This document shows positions 7,773 to 16,017 of a stretch of DNA of 17,930 nt, piece by piece; the stretch's first letter is position 1; every line of letters begins with the position of its first letter. Under the pieces are notes generated by a model. That model was not told where the DNA came from. It was given only the letters and a program-made list of their open reading frames with translations, and made no database searches. Source of the stretch: Chrysochromulina tobinii (Eukaryota; Haptophyta; Prymnesiales; Chrysochromulinaceae); assembly GCA_001275005.1 (NCBI GenBank), contig JWZX01000894.1:1-17930 (forward strand). The letters run 5' to 3'. Position numbers and translations under genes: made by a program.

Positions 7773-8019
7773 CCAGCCGGAGTCGCCTCGTCGCGTGCCA
7801 GCACGCTTTTCTAGGGACCGCTCCTGATTTGTACTGCTGTTCCTTGGCCTTGCAGCTGTTCCTGTGAACACAACGTGCGCTATCTATTCAGCAACACAAG
7901 GAACGCGTTCGCGGTTCGGTACAACATTTTGATTATTGTCGACCCCTTCGCTTGCCCCTTCGCTCGCGGTCCGGTGCTTTAGCTTCTTCTTGATTTCTTC
8001 CATTCTAGGTTCTACATCG

Positions 8020-8054
8020 ATTTGATAATAGATAATGATATATAATTATCAAAT
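8020..8054. other. AT-rich stem-loop
   Basis: ATTTGATAAT (8020-8029) and ATTATCAAAT (8045-8054) are perfect inverted copies around a 15-base loop, in the AT-rich gap upstream of the membrane-protein gene. Confidence 0.6.
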
Positions 8055-8127
8055 ATCGTTAACTTGCTTATGCTTTCGTTTCTTCGACTTCTTAAGGTTT
8101 CTCACCGACCAGGAGACGCGCTACAGG

Positions 8128-8143
8128 CCCTACAGCTGTAGGG
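8128..8143. other. 16-bp perfect palindrome
   Basis: CCCTACAGCTGTAGGG reads the same on both strands. It could bind a dimeric regulator of the minus-strand gene at 7155-7772 or be chance. Confidence 0.5.
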
Positions 8144-8346
8144 ATGCACTTGGACTTGCTCGAGTGAGGCTGAGGCATATCTCCGCGCTCACCGAGAGGA
8201 ACGACGTGCGAGTGGGAGGAAACCATATGGGCGAGTTCTGGGCGCGTGTCGCTCGGGAATCCTGTAGTCTCCCGGTGTCGTCCCTGGCGCGCAACTGTGT
8301 CCGTTACGTCTCCGGTAGCAAGAGTATTTCCAGAACATGACGGCGC

Positions 8347-11300
8347 CTAGCTCGCCTCGGGCGCCTTGACCCGCAGGCTCGCCGCTTTGGCCGAGAACTT
8401 TGCGGACGCGAGGCTGTCGTCCACTTTGAAAGGGAGCGCCTGCGTGAGCGCGTAGCCGGCGCCGTGCACCGCGACCTCGTACGGCGAGATCGCGAGCTCG
8501 ACCTCGGAGATCTTGGCGACGCCCGGCAGTACGATCGTGACGCTCACCGTTCGCGACGGCGCCTCGCCGGTGACTGTCAGCTCGACAGAGGGCGCCGTCG
8601 CGAGCGTGGTCGCGGGCGGCTGCCCAGCGGCAGCTGGCGCCACCTGCGCGCGAGGCGCGAGCATCGAGGGAGCATCCTCCGGCATCTCCGCAGATCGCTT
8701 CTCTGCAAGGCGAGCCTTGAAAGCTTTGACCTGCGCCTCGGACGCGAGATCGTCCTTCGTGACGAGCCGATCGGCCGTGTGCACATCTGCATGCGCGAGC
8801 TCGCGCAACCCGAGCGCCAGCCGTGCCTCGGCGCGGCGCAGATGCAGCTTGATCTTCTTCGCCTCGGTCTTCGTGTCTTTAGGCGCCGTCTCGATCCCCT
8901 CGCTGCAGTCTGCGATGCACTCCGACCAATGCTGCATCGCGAGGTAGCACGCAGAGCGGTTGCAGAGCGCCGCATGGCCCAGAATCGTCTTGGGTGCGTG
9001 CTCCTTGAGTAGCTCGCTGTATGCAGCTGCCGCAGCCGCCACGTTGCCCGAGGAGAAGAGCGCGTCCGCCGCCTTCTTGGCCTCCATCGCCTCCAGAGTC
9101 GCTGGCTCGCTCACCTCCACCTTGTCCGCCGCGGGCGCAGGCGCATTGTAGTCTGGGCCAGCGAAGGCCACCTTTTTCTTGGCGCTCTCCTTCGCATCAC
9201 GGTAATAGCCGAGCCCCGCCTTGCCCTTTTTGAACACGTAGCCATCCTTGGCGCCCGCGAAGGCGCTCGCCTCGAGAAACTCTCCGTCGCCATCGGGCGG
9301 TGCGGCCGCTTTGGCCGGCTCAGCCGCCTTGGGCGGCGCAGGCGGCGGCGGGGTGGGCGCTGCGGGCTCAGGCACGATCTCGACGATCCGAGGCTCGTCG
9401 TCGTCAATCTTCGTCCACTCGGGCCGCACGTGCTTCTTTTGCGATGAAGCTGACGAAGCCTCGACTGCTTTGGCTGCTGCGCCGGTGCTCTTCGCAACTG
9501 GCTCGCTCGGCGGTGTCGTTGGTTTCGGCGGCACATTCTCCTTCTTCTTTTGCGACGGCGGCGGCGGCGCGGGTGGCGCCGCCGGCTCACTGCCATCGCT
9601 CGACGCGACAACGAGCCGGCCACCAGTGGCCACATCGGTGCCGGCGCTCTCCTTGTCAGTGGCTATCTCCCGCGCGCCACTCGATCGGAAGACGGTGGGC
9701 GGTGTGACGCGGATGGCGGTGATCGTGAAGCCTCCCTCGGCCGCGGGTGCGAGCTTGAGCTGCACGCGCACCTCCGTGTGCTCCTTGCCGAGCTGACGCC
9801 ACACCATCTGGGAGGCCCCGGAGAGCGACATGTCTACAGGCTCGCACGTGGCCTCCTCCACGCTCTCACCCTCGCCCACTCGCAGGACGGCCGAGGCCGA
9901 ACACAGCTTGGGCACGCGCACCGCCCTGTCCACGACTTCGACTTCGAACGGCGTCTGTGCGGCCACGCCGCGCCCACGCGCGCGCACGAGCACGTCGTGC
10001 TGCCCCTGCTTGCGCGGCGTGAAGCGCAGGATGAGCTGGCACGACGGCGGCGGCGTCACCCGCGCGTGAATCAGGTGGTAGCCAGAGCCGTCGGCTTCGG
10101 CAAGCACGTGGAGTTGGACGCGCATAGCGTACGGATCGAACCCGAGCTGCAGCCACTGCTTCTTCTTCCCCTCGAGCAGCGACAGACGGCCGCTCACCTG
10201 CCATGGCTTGGCGCCGCCGCCACCGTTGAGCGACGCGGTGACCACCGCGTTGCTGTTGTACCGTGCGGGGATGAGGCGTTTCTTGTCGTCACCCTCGATG
10301 CGGTACGGCGCCTGCGGGCTCAGGTCGGTCCCCTCGGACTCGGCCGTGAAGCTCACGATCTGCTCGCCCTCGTCGCCCGTCACCGTGAGCTGCGTGTAGT
10401 AGTGGAAGGCCTCCTCAACCGGCGCGCCCACCTCCTTTGACAAGATCTCGTCCATACCGTCCAGGTCGAAGAGGCCAGACAGCTCGGCAGCTTGGCGGCG
10501 CTTCTCCTCCTCTGAATCGTTGAGCGCGCCCGCCTTCTGCTCCTCAACCACCTTCTTCCAGTCCACGCCCTGCGAGAGGGATTGGCGCATCTCCGGCAAC
10601 TGCTCGAGCAAGTACGCGGGTGCGGCCTCGGCTGAGGGCGGCACCTGCATCAACGTCATCTCGTCGAGGGAGCGCTGGAGGTCGACCAGGATCGGGATCT
10701 GGTCAACAGTGCCCTCGTTCAAGAACTTGCGGATCCGCAGCACCGCGTTCTTGCGGAACGTGTTGAACTGGTACCGGCGCCGAATCTCCTTATCTTGCAT
10801 CAGGTTGTAGATCGCTAGCCAGATCTGGATCTCGCACTTGTGCATCTTACGCAGCTCGCCCGGGGGCACCTTCTGCCAGTGGTTCTGGACGTAGCGGCGC
10901 ACGACCGTGTTGCCCTCCTTGTCCGTCGACTCATGCTCCCACGGCCGCGCCTCGAGCAGCGGGCAGAGCACCATCAGAAGATCGTACGTGTCTAGAATGC
11001 GCGCCGTCACCGCGAGCGGCAGCGTGTCCAAGTGGTCCGTGAGGAAACGTGTGATGGAGACGGAGGCGAAGGCGCAGTTCATGTTGATCGCGTGCTCCTG
11101 CTCGCGGCTGTGGTCCTCGTCCGTTTCGGCTAGCAGCTGCTTCTTGAACTCGTCGTGATCCTTGGCCAGCGGCGCCGGCGGCGGCGCGTTCAGCAGGAAC
11201 ATGAGCTTGCGGTGGCAATAGTCGACGAGCTCGATGATTGCGTCGCCAGCGGCATCGCACCCCTGCTTGTGGTAGAGGAGTGCCTCGAGCATGTTCGCAA

Positions 11301-11694
11301 GCACGCCCTCGTGGAACAGGAGCATGTAGCCCTTGATCGAGTTGTTCTTCGCGAGCCAGTCCTTGATGAGCGGGTACGCGTTCTGCTTCCACAGCTCGGA
11401 TGCGATGAGCTCGCGGATGATGAGCGGCAACTTCTCGTGCAGGATCATCGCCTCGAGCACGAACTCGTCGCGCTGCTGGCTCGCGTTCACGTGCGCCTGC
11501 AGGTTGAGCTTCTGCAAGAACTCGTGCTGCTTCATCCACGCGTGGTTACCCATCACGCCGAAGTCGAAGGTGCGCAGCTCCTCGCAGTAGCGGTCGGCCT
11601 CGAGCGCGTTGATCGGTCCGGATGCGTCGCTCAGCGAGGCGCCCTGCGAGTCGTCGGGCATCATGCCGCCAGGGCCAACTGGCTTGCTAGGCAT
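8347..11694 (-). CDS. ZMYND10-like / TPR / PIH1-CS fusion, dynein arm assembly factor
   Basis: A 1115-residue frame without introns, from ATG at 11694 (MPSKPVGPGG) to TAG at 8349-8347. The frame is open to another ATG at 11979, but that part is compositionally unlike protein. Residues about 28-400 match ZMYND10 (DNAAF7) through EELRTFDFGVMGNHAW, QHEFLQKLNLQAHVNAS, ELWKQNAYPLI, IIELVDYCHRKL, CEIQIWLAIYNLM and FRKNAVLRIRKFLNE. The C-terminal MYND zinc finger of the animal protein is absent; I see no CxxC pattern. Residues about 430-670 are beta-rich and unrecognised, followed by a Pro/Lys linker (700-800) and an FLEASAFAGAKDGYVFKKG motif. Residues 870-978 are three TPRs with carboxylate-clamp-like residues (SSGN, CNRSACYL, KIKLHLRRAEARL). 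Residues about 1037-1111 are a PIH1/CS-type beta-sandwich (VTIVLPGV, ALPFKVDDSLASAKF). In animals ZMYND10 helps pre-assemble axonemal dynein arms with HSP90 cochaperones in the cytoplasm. Here those modules sit in one chain. Confidence 0.85.
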   Translation of the reverse strand: MPSKPVGPGGMMPDDSQGASLSDASGPINALEADRYCEELRTFDFGVMGNHAWMKQHEFLQKLNLQAHVNASQQRDEFVLEAMILHEKLPLIIRELIASELWKQNAYPLIKDWLAKNNSIKGYMLLFHEGVLANMLEALLYHKQGCDAAGDAIIELVDYCHRKLMFLLNAPPPAPLAKDHDEFKKQLLAETDEDHSREQEHAINMNCAFASVSITRFLTDHLDTLPLAVTARILDTYDLLMVLCPLLEARPWEHESTDKEGNTVVRRYVQNHWQKVPPGELRKMHKCEIQIWLAIYNLMQDKEIRRRYQFNTFRKNAVLRIRKFLNEGTVDQIPILVDLQRSLDEMTLMQVPPSAEAAPAYLLEQLPEMRQSLSQGVDWKKVVEEQKAGALNDSEEEKRRQAAELSGLFDLDGMDEILSKEVGAPVEEAFHYYTQLTVTGDEGEQIVSFTAESEGTDLSPQAPYRIEGDDKKRLIPARYNSNAVVTASLNGGGGAKPWQVSGRLSLLEGKKKQWLQLGFDPYAMRVQLHVLAEADGSGYHLIHARVTPPPSCQLILRFTPRKQGQHDVLVRARGRGVAAQTPFEVEVVDRAVRVPKLCSASAVLRVGEGESVEEATCEPVDMSLSGASQMVWRQLGKEHTEVRVQLKLAPAAEGGFTITAIRVTPPTVFRSSGAREIATDKESAGTDVATGGRLVVASSDGSEPAAPPAPPPPSQKKKENVPPKPTTPPSEPVAKSTGAAAKAVEASSASSQKKHVRPEWTKIDDDEPRIVEIVPEPAAPTPPPPAPPKAAEPAKAAAPPDGDGEFLEASAFAGAKDGYVFKKGKAGLGYYRDAKESAKKKVAFAGPDYNAPAPAADKVEVSEPATLEAMEAKKAADALFSSGNVAAAAAAYSELLKEHAPKTILGHAALCNRSACYLAMQHWSECIADCSEGIETAPKDTKTEAKKIKLHLRRAEARLALGLRELAHADVHTADRLVTKDDLASEAQVKAFKARLAEKRSAEMPEDAPSMLAPRAQVAPAAAGQPPATTLATAPSVELTVTGEAPSRTVSVTIVLPGVAKISEVELAISPYEVAVHGAGYALTQALPFKVDDSLASAKFSAKAASLRVKAPEAS

Positions 11695-12172
11695 TGGAGG
11701 CTGCGAAGGCGCGTGCTGGGCCACGGTGGCCGTTGCTGCCTGTGGCCGTTGCCGTCCGAGCAAGTCTGGAGAACTTCGAAAAGCGCGTCTGTTACACGAT
11801 TGTCTCGAGGTGTGAATAGCCCAGCGGAATGTGAATAAACAGGGTGTTGGTTCCGCCCAGCCCAACCGCACCCAGACAGCGTACGGGGTGTCAGTTTTTA
11901 CGTCCGCCCGACGAGCCGGACGGGACAGTGGATAAGTCATAAGAATATATGTTCTAATAAGCACTCGGAGGGGATTCATACGAGTTGCGACTGCGCTCTA
12001 CGGTGTAATTACTGATGCTCTGATGACTTTTATCGTCAGAATTTGCACTCTAGTGTGTCGTGGCTGAAGATGTAATGATGCAACTACACGAGTACAGGCC
12101 TTGCGAATTGAGCACTGCTGACTCTATCTGCTAGTTGTGACCAGCGAGGGCCCCAAGCCGTCTCCGCTCTCA
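11695..12172. other. Region upstream of the ZMYND10-like gene
   Basis: This presumably holds the 5' UTR and promoter of the ZMYND10-like gene and the 3' UTR of the DUF3431-like gene. The in-frame extension up to 11979 has an ATG but reads like random GC-rich DNA. From about 11940 to 12080 the base composition turns AT-richer. No repeat or RNA is evident. Confidence 0.4.
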
Positions 12173-13282
12173 TCACGGATTGGAGTGTGCGCAGCTTGTG
12201 CTTGCTTGCCGCTCGCACTCGTGGTCTCTCGGCACCTGCGGCGCAGGCCCTTCCTCCAACGGGTTGAAGTTGAAGATTGTCTGCGAGATGATCTCTGTTG
12301 CCATCCCTAGAGTGTACTTTGCATGCCGTGCCGCGTCCTCCACATCGGGTACGTCGCCGCCGTACCCGCTGGCGTAGCTGGCAGCCGGCAGCGCGCCACG
12401 GGCCGGTGCGCCCGCGACGGCGCCCCCATTCGGCGCTGCCGTCGCGACCGTCTGCGGCAAGCACACGCCCTCGTCGATGAACCGAGTCGCGAGCGCGCGC
12501 CACGCCGTGTGGGTATAGTAACGGATGCGTCGACGCGAGACGACAAAGTTCATGTTGGTGTAGAAGGTGACATTGAGCGGGCGCGAGCGGTTGTACGGGC
12601 GCACGGCGACGGGCACGCCGAGCACACGCAGCAGCTCGCGCAGGCAGGCCTCCACGAGTGCACCATTGCGCCGGCCAACCCATTTGGCGTAGACCGCGGT
12701 CGATCGGAACACACACCGCGGTGGCCAGACGCTCCGCCGGCCACCGAGCGGCATGTAGTCGCTCCACGGTCGCCCCGCCCCTTGCTCGCAGCATCGCGGC
12801 TGCCAAAACTGGAACCCGTGCCCACCATTCGTCTTCGTCAAAAAGATCCAGTCGGCCTGAATGAACGCAGTGAATGCGGGCAGCTGGTTGTACAACTGCG
12901 CGATGAAGGTGAAATAGACGCCTGACTCGTAGCCACGATTCGGGCACATGCAAGGCAGGCTCGCGTTCTCGCGCTGGTACAAATAGACCGGGTACTGCGC
13001 ACTGAGCCAGGCTGGTGGCGCCTTCCCGTGCCACTCCCTGTACACGGCCGGCACGATCACCGTGCGATTCGTCCAATCCTCCTTGTCACCATGCATGCAG
13101 CGCAAATCAACGCGGCCTGGCCACCGATGCGGCCAGGGATGCGACGCGTGGAGCAAAGGCACGGCATGCGTTGCAGAGGAGGCTGCCATGAAAATTGCCG
13201 GGGCGCGTGAAGAGGACTGTGAACAAATTTGTACACATACCGAAAACTTGGGCTTTGGCTTGGTTTGGCTTTGGCTTGGCAT
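12173..13282 (-). CDS. DUF3431-like protein
   Basis: A 369-residue frame from ATG at 13282 to a stop at 12173. Three segments match the pattern I know for DUF3431. The first is VIVPAVYREW (about 75-84). The second is CPNRGYESGVYFTF followed by YNQLPAFTAFIQADW (113-145), corresponding to the family's N-x-GrE...YLtyI...YdnLPdv-FlH core. The third is NFVVSRRRIR (245-254), followed by a C-terminal EIISQTIFNFN that fits the family's E-x-x-WHvIF end. Four N-glycosylation sequons (NRT, NAS, NRS, NVT) and many cysteines suggest passage through the secretory pathway, where a carbohydrate-related role is often assumed but not shown. No signal peptide or anchor is visible in the first 50 residues. An upstream exon may supply it, or the start may be ATG at 13189 (residue 32). 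The protein lies divergent from the orphan gene at 13495. Confidence 0.65.
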   Translation of the reverse strand: MPSQSQTKPKPKFSVCVQICSQSSSRAPAIFMAASSATHAVPLLHASHPWPHRWPGRVDLRCMHGDKEDWTNRTVIVPAVYREWHGKAPPAWLSAQYPVYLYQRENASLPCMCPNRGYESGVYFTFIAQLYNQLPAFTAFIQADWIFLTKTNGGHGFQFWQPRCCEQGAGRPWSDYMPLGGRRSVWPPRCVFRSTAVYAKWVGRRNGALVEACLRELLRVLGVPVAVRPYNRSRPLNVTFYTNMNFVVSRRRIRYYTHTAWRALATRFIDEGVCLPQTVATAAPNGGAVAGAPARGALPAASYASGYGGDVPDVEDAARHAKYTLGMATEIISQTIFNFNPLEEGPAPQVPRDHECERQASTSCAHSNP

Positions 13283-13494
13283 GGCTTGAGCGTGGACGGA
13301 CGACTTTCACGGAAGAAGAATTTGGAGTGAGTGGGATTCCTTTAAAGACTCCTAACCGCCGCCGCACACCGAGGGTCATTTAAGGTGGTATTCGGAGCGG
13401 GCACTAACAGTTGCACCGGTTGTCGCGACTGTAATTAACTAACGTTCGAGAGGAACATTTCTTCGCGCACGATTTCCAAGACGATTTCCTACTC
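13283..13494. promoter_or_regulatory. Divergent intergenic region
   Basis: These 212 bases separate the starts of two divergent genes and must hold both promoters if the starts are right. The segment 13246-13290 is a run of TTGGC/TTTGGC repeats that encodes the Lys/Pro start of the DUF3431-like frame. No clear TATA box is seen. Confidence 0.35.
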
Positions 13495-14427
13495 ATGTGC
13501 CGCACCTCCTGTGCGAACATGCCACAGCGAATGCGCATTCAGCGGACGCTCATAGCTCCCGGAGCTGCAGGAATTGGCCCTGGAGCTGCTGTGTCGCGAG
13601 TGAACGTCGGTCAGAGGCTGCGCGTGCAGCCACCCGCTCTGATGGTGCAGCCGGTCGGATTTGGGAGCACGTCCAAGCGTGCTGTCCTCACCACGCTGCT
13701 GCCTCCTCGCGCCCCAGCTCCGAAACCCGTCTTCTCCCAGAAGCTCGCTACTCGTAAGCCACTTACCACTCGCAAGCCGCCGACCACCGAGCAAGCCACG
13801 GATCCGACCGATGTGCAGACCATTGATCCTGCCTCAGCGTCACATCGGGTGCCAAGTACTTTTGAGCTGCTCAAAGGGCTTCCCACGACTGCAGATCAGG
13901 TGCTTACAGACGGGACCGAAGCAAACCTCATTTCAGAAGAGGACGAGGACGAGGGTACGACACTGTTCGCGTCCGTGCTCATCGCTCCGGCCACTCCCAA
14001 GCTCGCGGTGCGCAAGGCCGGCGGATGCGCGTCGGACCTCTCAGAGACCTGGTCGCCGCCAGTCTCGCACGTCCAGGCTGAGGTGGCCAGTTCAAAGACC
14101 GAGCCGGCAGCTACGCCGCTCGCTGCGGCGACGGCATTCGCCGCTGTGCTGCTCGCGCCCGTCACCTTCAACTTTCCGGAGGCTAGCACGCTAAGGGAGA
14201 TCTGGGAGCAGCGCGGTGACGTTTACCGGCTGATGCGGATGCGGAGCGCGAAGCAGAGGAGCACCCTGATGGCCAAATTGGCCGACCAGGGCGTGGGCAT
14301 CATCGACGAGTCGCCCTGCACCTCCACCTTCTCTTCGCTCGGCAGCTTCGCTAATTCGTCCCAGCGGAGCAGCTTCCTTGCGGCACGCGAAGCAGCGAGG
14401 GCGGAAGTGCAGCAGGCGAGCTGCTAA
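13495..14427 (+). CDS. Orphan 310-residue protein
   Basis: An intron-free frame from ATG at 13495 to TAA at 14425-14427. The N-terminal third is basic and Pro/Thr-rich, with an internal echo (ATRKPLTTRKPPTTEQAT). The middle has STFELLKGLPTTADQVLT and an acidic SEEDEDEGTT. Two segments resemble each other: TLFASVLIAPATPKLAV (about 160-176) and TAFAAVLLAPVTFNFPE (about 212-228), which suggests an ancient internal repeat. The C-terminal part is helical and basic (TLREIWEQRGDVYRLMRMRS, then LMAKLADQGVGII), with a Ser-rich stretch and an Ala/Arg helix at the end. I do not recognise a family and see no signal peptide or membrane span. Frame length, the ATG and the divergent placement support a real gene. 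Confidence 0.5.
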   Translation: MCRTSCANMPQRMRIQRTLIAPGAAGIGPGAAVSRVNVGQRLRVQPPALMVQPVGFGSTSKRAVLTTLLPPRAPAPKPVFSQKLATRKPLTTRKPPTTEQATDPTDVQTIDPASASHRVPSTFELLKGLPTTADQVLTDGTEANLISEEDEDEGTTLFASVLIAPATPKLAVRKAGGCASDLSETWSPPVSHVQAEVASSKTEPAATPLAAATAFAAVLLAPVTFNFPEASTLREIWEQRGDVYRLMRMRSAKQRSTLMAKLADQGVGIIDESPCTSTFSSLGSFANSSQRSSFLAAREAARAEVQQASC

Positions 14428-14866
14428 TCGAACAGTGTGTGTGTGCACGTGATGCGCATGCTGCCTCTATTATAGATCCGACCGAGCTTGTGCGGGCGGT
14501 ACCCGTGTTTCGTTTTGCGTGCGGCTGTCCCTCGAGCTTTCCGCGCAAGCTTGATCCTGTTATTTGTGCTGGTCTATTATTTGTGCATTGCCGCACGGAC
14601 GATAGTGCGAACATAATTCGAGCCTTCTAATGCGCCAGTGTGTCCACTGTGAGGTCGGCAAGGGTGCCGCGCATAAGGCTCTCGTGTCGTGAAAGGGTCG
14701 TCGCGTGCGAATATAGAAAAGGTAATCATAATGGTGTGTGGCCATGCCAAAAGCTTCATGCAAGGAGCATGCCGTGCAAGGCTGGGTGCATGGCAGCTCG
14801 CAGCTGTTTCATGGGCAGATTTTCGAGTGGACACTGACAGTGCGGAGAGCCCCTCCTAGTGAGTGG
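14428..14866. other. Spacer between convergent genes
   Basis: This is the 3' flank of both the orphan gene (+) and the Mpv17-family gene (-). It contains a TGTGTGTG run at about 14437 and two ATTTGTGC echoes near 14560-14585. No protein-like frame is present. Confidence 0.4.
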
Positions 14867-15457
14867 TTACCTCTCCTTGTCACCTCTTGTGTACGAGAGG
14901 ATGCACATGTAACTGAAGCTCAAAGAGGCCACCCACGGCATGCGCAGGTGCATCGGCATGACACCATATGTGATCATGTGCCCTGGGATCCATATTACCC
15001 AAGAGTTGCGCCAATCCTCAAAGCAGCGCTCCTTATATAGACTCAGCGCTGTGCTCACGACGCTGTACGGCGAATGGAGAGCGTCGTGCGGGTTCGCAAG
15101 GACAGTGCGCATCGTGTAGAAGGTAGGAAAGAAGAAGACGGGGTCGGAGATGAGGTTCATGGCCAGGATTTTCTGCGCCGCCGGCACCAATCCACTCCCT
15201 GGAAACAGGCGTTCCCAGAGGACATTGACCATCCAGTACTGAATGCCACCCTGGTACACGAAGCCAAACAACGTAAACGTTGCCAATCGCTGCGGGTCCA
15301 CGTGCTCGCGCCGCTCAATTTTGTTCTGTGTGAACAGATCGGCGAGGCATGCCTTGGCGCTGGTGACCCCAAGGCTTGTCTTTAGCGGATTCCGCTGTGC
15401 AACCGCGTTCAGCTCGAGGATCCGCCGCGCGCCAGTGTGGCGAAGCGCCACGAGCAT
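14867..15457 (-). CDS. Mpv17/PMP22-family membrane protein
   Basis: I start at ATG 15457 (MLVALRHTGA), giving 196 residues, the usual family size. The frame stays open upstream to a GTG near 15715, so a targeting extension from an upstream exon is possible. Family hallmarks are visible: LELNAVAQRNPLKTSLGVT (residues 14-32) matches the N-terminal L-x-x-nPl-T pattern, GFVYQGGIQYWMVNVLWERLFP (65-86) is the second membrane region, and DWRNSWVIWIPGHMITYGVMP with HLRMPWVASLSFSYMCILSY (148-189) is the C-terminal Mpv17 signature. Four membrane spans are expected. The usual GD-x-x-Q after the first span reads ADLFTQ here. Family members sit in the inner mitochondrial, peroxisomal or plastid membranes and affect solute passage and stress tolerance. 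The organelle cannot be told from this sequence. Confidence 0.85.
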   Translation of the reverse strand: MLVALRHTGARRILELNAVAQRNPLKTSLGVTSAKACLADLFTQNKIERREHVDPQRLATFTLFGFVYQGGIQYWMVNVLWERLFPGSGLVPAAQKILAMNLISDPVFFFPTFYTMRTVLANPHDALHSPYSVVSTALSLYKERCFEDWRNSWVIWIPGHMITYGVMPMHLRMPWVASLSFSYMCILSYTRGDKER

Positions 15458-15974
15458 CGATGGAGATTGCGTTACGCCTTCGGTGCGAGCCGGCACTTCG
15501 AATCGGGAGAGAACACGACGCTCGCGGCGACACACGGGCCCGTCGGCGCTCCCGCTGGAAGGTTGAAGAAGTCCGCAAGCGCCGTTTTGGGAGGGAAAAG
15601 TAACTTGAGTGCGTGACGCCGTCGAGCAGCTCCGCAGCGAGCTTGTGGCCGCGGACACTTCCAATCCACAACGCCGATTCGGGATCGGCCTGAGAATGCC
15701 TCTCTCCTTGTTCACTCCGCTCGGCTTTCAGCACATACAGCACTCATGCACCACTCGCCCTTCATTCCCGCCCCTCGACCACGCACCTTCTTCACGCCCC
15801 TCAATGCCCCGCCGCGCCAGCCAGGGTCGCAAGCAGCCCTTGCGCCTACCAAGCCAGCCACAGAACGCACAGCGCCGATGCCGCGCGTATGCTCAGAAAG
15901 GTGAGCGCCGCATCGATGTGCGTGCGCACCTAGAGCGCCGTCGCGGGCGCATGGCGCGCAAGCCTGGACGGCAC
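15458..15974. other. Region between the Mpv17-family gene and the F-box gene
   Basis: This holds the 5' flank of the Mpv17-family gene and the 3' flank of the F-box/Sec7 gene. A long plus-strand frame (15609-16667) crosses it, but that frame is Arg/Ser-rich and mostly antisense to the F-box gene. The 45-bp duplication begins at 15928. Confidence 0.4.
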
Positions 15975-16017
15975 CTAGAGCGCCGTCGCGGGCGCATGGC
16001 GCGCGAGCCTGGACGGC
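15928..16017. repeat. 45-bp tandem duplication at the F-box gene stop codon
   Basis: Two nearly identical 45-bp copies (15928-15972 and 15973-16017, one difference) each begin ACCTAGAGCG. On the minus strand each ends CTCTAG|GTGC, and the first TAG met is the stop codon of the F-box/Sec7 gene. Confidence 0.9.

Larger units (their letters stand above)
7862..8346. other. Intergenic region with an AT-rich segment
   Basis: This lies between the end of the ZMYND10-like gene and the membrane-protein gene. It includes the most AT-rich stretch of the window (about 7980-8100) and two inverted repeats. A minus-strand ATG near 7926 opens a short hydrophobic peptide (MLYRTANAFLVLLN) that soon meets a stop. 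It could be a signal-peptide exon of the downstream gene, but the only GT-AG pairing would give a 36-nt intron, so I do not call it. Confidence 0.4.

Noticed and set aside
9550-10440. 296-codon plus-strand frame
   Set aside because: It is antisense to the ZMYND10-like fusion, and its His/Arg/Leu-rich composition is typical of a shadow frame.
11695-11979. N-terminal extension of the ZMYND10-like frame to an upstream ATG
   Set aside because: The added 95 residues look like translated UTR, and ZMYND10 homology begins after the chosen start.
13217-13240. GTATGT...TTCACAG segment that looks like a 24-nt intron in the DUF3431-like gene
   Set aside because: It is in frame and has good ends, but 24 nt is far below the intron sizes seen here, and the frame reads through. 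It could instead be the acceptor of an upstream exon.
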